The translations under genes were made by a program, and so were the position numbers. From positions 1 through 48,889 of the forward strand of contig JAPKMO010000022.1 in the NCBI GenBank assembly GCA_026645945.1: DNA of 48,889 nt. The letters are read 5' to 3'. Below are positions 47,613 through 48,889 of the stretch, one piece after another (the stretch's first letter is position 1; each line of letters starts with the position of its first letter). The notes beneath the pieces are model-generated. The model saw only the letters and a program-made list of their open reading frames with translations, ran no database searches and was not told where the DNA came from. Source of the DNA: Anaerolineae bacterium. GTDB lineage: Bacteria > Chloroflexota > Anaerolineae > Aggregatilineales > Phototrophicaceae.

Positions 47613-48635
47613 TTAACCACCAAAGATGTCCGCTTCGGTCAGGCCGAGGATGCGGAACTGCAAGCGCACCGGGTCATAACCTGCATCGGTGATGGGGGCC
47701 AGGCCGCTCCAGCCGTAAAAATCTTCGCTGCCGATGGACTGTCCCCAGGCTTCGGTTTTCGCAAAGGCATACAGCGCGTCCAAAATCTGGTCGCGCAGTT
47801 CCGGCGAGAAGTCCGGGCCGAAGCTGAGGGTGTCGTTCGGGATGGGCGCGCTCAAGCGCAGGATGCGAACCTGGTCAACCACGTCCGGCGCGGTTTCGCG
47901 GATGTTGGCGCGCGCGTCCAGGATGCGAACGTCGCCCACGTACAGGTTGCCGTCTTCGCCAATGCGGGACTCGTCCACCGTCAGATCATAGGGTTCGGGC
48001 AGGTCGCCGATGCGCCAGGGCGCACCGGGAACCAGCGGCGGGCTGTAGAAGGTGGTGCCGAAATCGGCTTCGCCGCTGTAGACGGCCTGCACTACCTGGT
48101 TGTGGCCGCCCGCTTCCACGCGGTTGCCCGGCTCGATGCCGGCGGCCTGGAGTTCTACCGACGGCACGATGAAGCCGGAGGTCGAGCCGGCGTCCGGGTA
48201 AGCCCAGCTTTTGCCGGCCAGGTCGCCGTAGGTGTAAATGTCGCTGTCGCGGCGCACGATGTACGCCGCCCAGTAAACATTCCAGCCCCGGCGCACCGCC
48301 GCCGCCGCCACCTGCACGCCGCAGCGGTTATTGGCGATCACGTAACCCGCCGCCGGGATGAAACCCATCGAACTGCTGGGCGCGTTGCACATGGCCTCGA
48401 CCGTTGCAGCATACGATGTGGGGACGAAAACCTCGAACTTGAGGCCGGTGGCTTCTTCCAGCGCCTGCGCCATCACTTCGCCGCCAGCGGTAATCGTTTG
48501 CGCTTCTACCGAAGGCACAAAAAAGACCTGAATCGGGTTACCTTCCGACCCCAGCGCGTCCTGCGCCAGCAGCCCCTGGAACGACAGCAAAACCATTAAA
48601 ACAGCGAACACGATAGAGAGTCTGCGGATTTTCAT
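47613..48635 (-). CDS. phnD: PhnD-type phosphate/phosphite/phosphonate-binding protein
   Basis: 340 aa, ATG with AAGGAG 6 nt upstream. Signal peptide at residues 1-25 (IVFAVLMVLLSFQGLLAQ, cleavage after Ala-Gln). The mature protein starts NPIQVFFVPSVEAQTITAGG and continues with VFVPTSYAATVEAMCNAPSS, MGFIPAAGYVIAN, GKSWAYPDAGSTSGFIVPSV and VVQAVYSGEADFGTTF, the anion-site segments of PhnD/PtxB proteins. It captures phosphonate, phosphite or a similar anion outside the cell. No C-P lyase or phosphite dehydrogenase gene is present, so the ligand is open. It is the first gene of the operon, with promoter 48694-48722. Confidence 0.92.
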   Translation of the reverse strand: MKIRRLSIVFAVLMVLLSFQGLLAQDALGSEGNPIQVFFVPSVEAQTITAGGEVMAQALEEATGLKFEVFVPTSYAATVEAMCNAPSSSMGFIPAAGYVIANNRCGVQVAAAAVRRGWNVYWAAYIVRRDSDIYTYGDLAGKSWAYPDAGSTSGFIVPSVELQAAGIEPGNRVEAGGHNQVVQAVYSGEADFGTTFYSPPLVPGAPWRIGDLPEPYDLTVDESRIGEDGNLYVGDVRILDARANIRETAPDVVDQVRILRLSAPIPNDTLSFGPDFSPELRDQILDALYAFAKTEAWGQSIGSEDFYGWSGLAPITDAGYDPVRLQFRILGLTEADIFGG

Positions 48636-48693
48636 AGAAACTCCTTATTTATACCGGCGCCCGGTAATTCCAGGGCTAAAAAATAGAATCTTT

Positions 48694-48722
48694 ATTTTAA
48701 GAATATGTTAATGAATTGTAAA
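48694..48722 (-). promoter_or_regulatory. Promoter of the phn operon
   Basis: On the minus strand TTTACA (48722-48717), a 17-nt spacer and TAAAAT (48699-48694), both close to consensus, in AT-rich surroundings. The leader would be about 50 nt. Confidence 0.7.
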
Positions 48723-48732
48723 GCGCTTGTGC
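48717..48732. promoter_or_regulatory. LacI-type half-palindrome around AAGCGCTT
   Basis: TGTAAAGCGCTTGTGC has the perfect core AAGCGCTT (48721-48728) overlapping the -35 box of the phn promoter. Similar cores are bound by LacI/CcpA-family repressors. No such regulator is in the window, nor is a clear PhoB-type box. Confidence 0.35.
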
Positions 48733-48773
48733 CAGTTGTTTTTGATTTTTCTCCCTTGAAAATAAAACTTCTT

Positions 48774-48826
48774 ATGGATAACCGGAAAAGAATGGGCCTG
48801 ATAGACAGTGGGCTTAAGCCCACTGT
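48774..48826 (+). repeat. Repeat B with 22-bp palindrome, copy 4
   Basis: ATAACCGGAAAAGAATGGGC then CTGATAG leads into the same 22-bp palindrome at 48805-48826. It matches 27262-27300 in the left part and 28356-28392 in the right part. Confidence 0.7.
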
Positions 48827-48882
48827 CCTTAGCCCACTGTCCTTAGCCCACTGTCCTTAGCCCACTGTCCTTAGCCCACTGA
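48827..48882. repeat. Tandem array of four 14-bp units CCTTAGCCCACTGT
   Basis: Units start at 48827, 48841, 48855 and 48869, the last ending in A instead of T. Each carries AGCCCACTGT, the right arm of the adjacent palindrome, so the array looks like an expansion of that half. It stops 7 bases before the window end. Confidence 0.8.
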
Positions 48883-48889
48883 TAACGGG

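Overview
The window looks like a chromosomal segment of an uncultured-type Chloroflexota bacterium, probably of the Anaerolineae/Thermoflexia kind. This is inferred from the GC-rich coding sequence, a one-pass Ser/Thr kinase with an extracytoplasmic sensor, Chloroflexota-style lipoproteins with Pro/Thr linkers, several ABC importers with separate binding proteins, and many short GC-rich palindromes between genes. No rRNA, tRNA or CRISPR array was seen. No marker gene fixes the taxon, so the assignment is tentative.

Layout. 1-7.1 kb: the 3' part of a Ser/Thr kinase, a membrane-anchored ribbon-helix-helix protein, a GT1 glycosyltransferase with its GbsR/MarR-like regulator, an isolated terminase small/large subunit pair, and an MFS exporter. 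7.2-16.8 kb: a surface-polysaccharide locus on the + strand with five GT4 glycosyltransferases, a flippase, an FkbM methyltransferase and an SDR epimerase-like protein; its first promoter lies beside a perfect CRP-type palindrome. 16.8-17.8 kb: a small acidic protein and a zinc-ribbon/TIR protein. 17.8-21.6 kb: a peptide-type ABC importer (binding protein and two permeases) without ATPase genes. 21.7-24.8 kb: a GT2 enzyme coupled to an unknown protein, then a trypsin-like protease with a free-standing copy of its N-terminal domain. 24.9-31.1 kb: lipoproteins, unknown proteins, a two-domain VOC protein, a phosphoesterase-DtxR pair and a small membrane protein.

31.1-42.5 kb is one long minus-strand carbohydrate locus: ROK regulator, binding protein, two permeases, two different ATPases, two TIM-barrel isomerases and two Gfo/Idh/MocA oxidoreductases. 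It would import a carbohydrate and then oxidise and isomerise it; the substrate cannot be read from sequence. A divergent EamA transporter follows. 43.5-48.7 kb holds a membrane protein with an HExxH motif and a phnD-phnC-phnE importer whose PhnE is unusually large.

Intergenic DNA is rich in repeats: four identical copies of a 22-bp palindrome with core GTGGGCTTAAGCCCAC, two of them inside an ~85-95-bp element present in opposite orientations, a 46-bp tandem array, and a 14-bp tandem array at the right edge. The most unusual items are the DUF5679-like/TIR protein that seems to lack the usual catalytic Glu, the protease with a detached N-domain paralogue, the enlarged PhnE, the HExxH membrane protein and the orphan terminase pair. 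None amounts to a proven new system.
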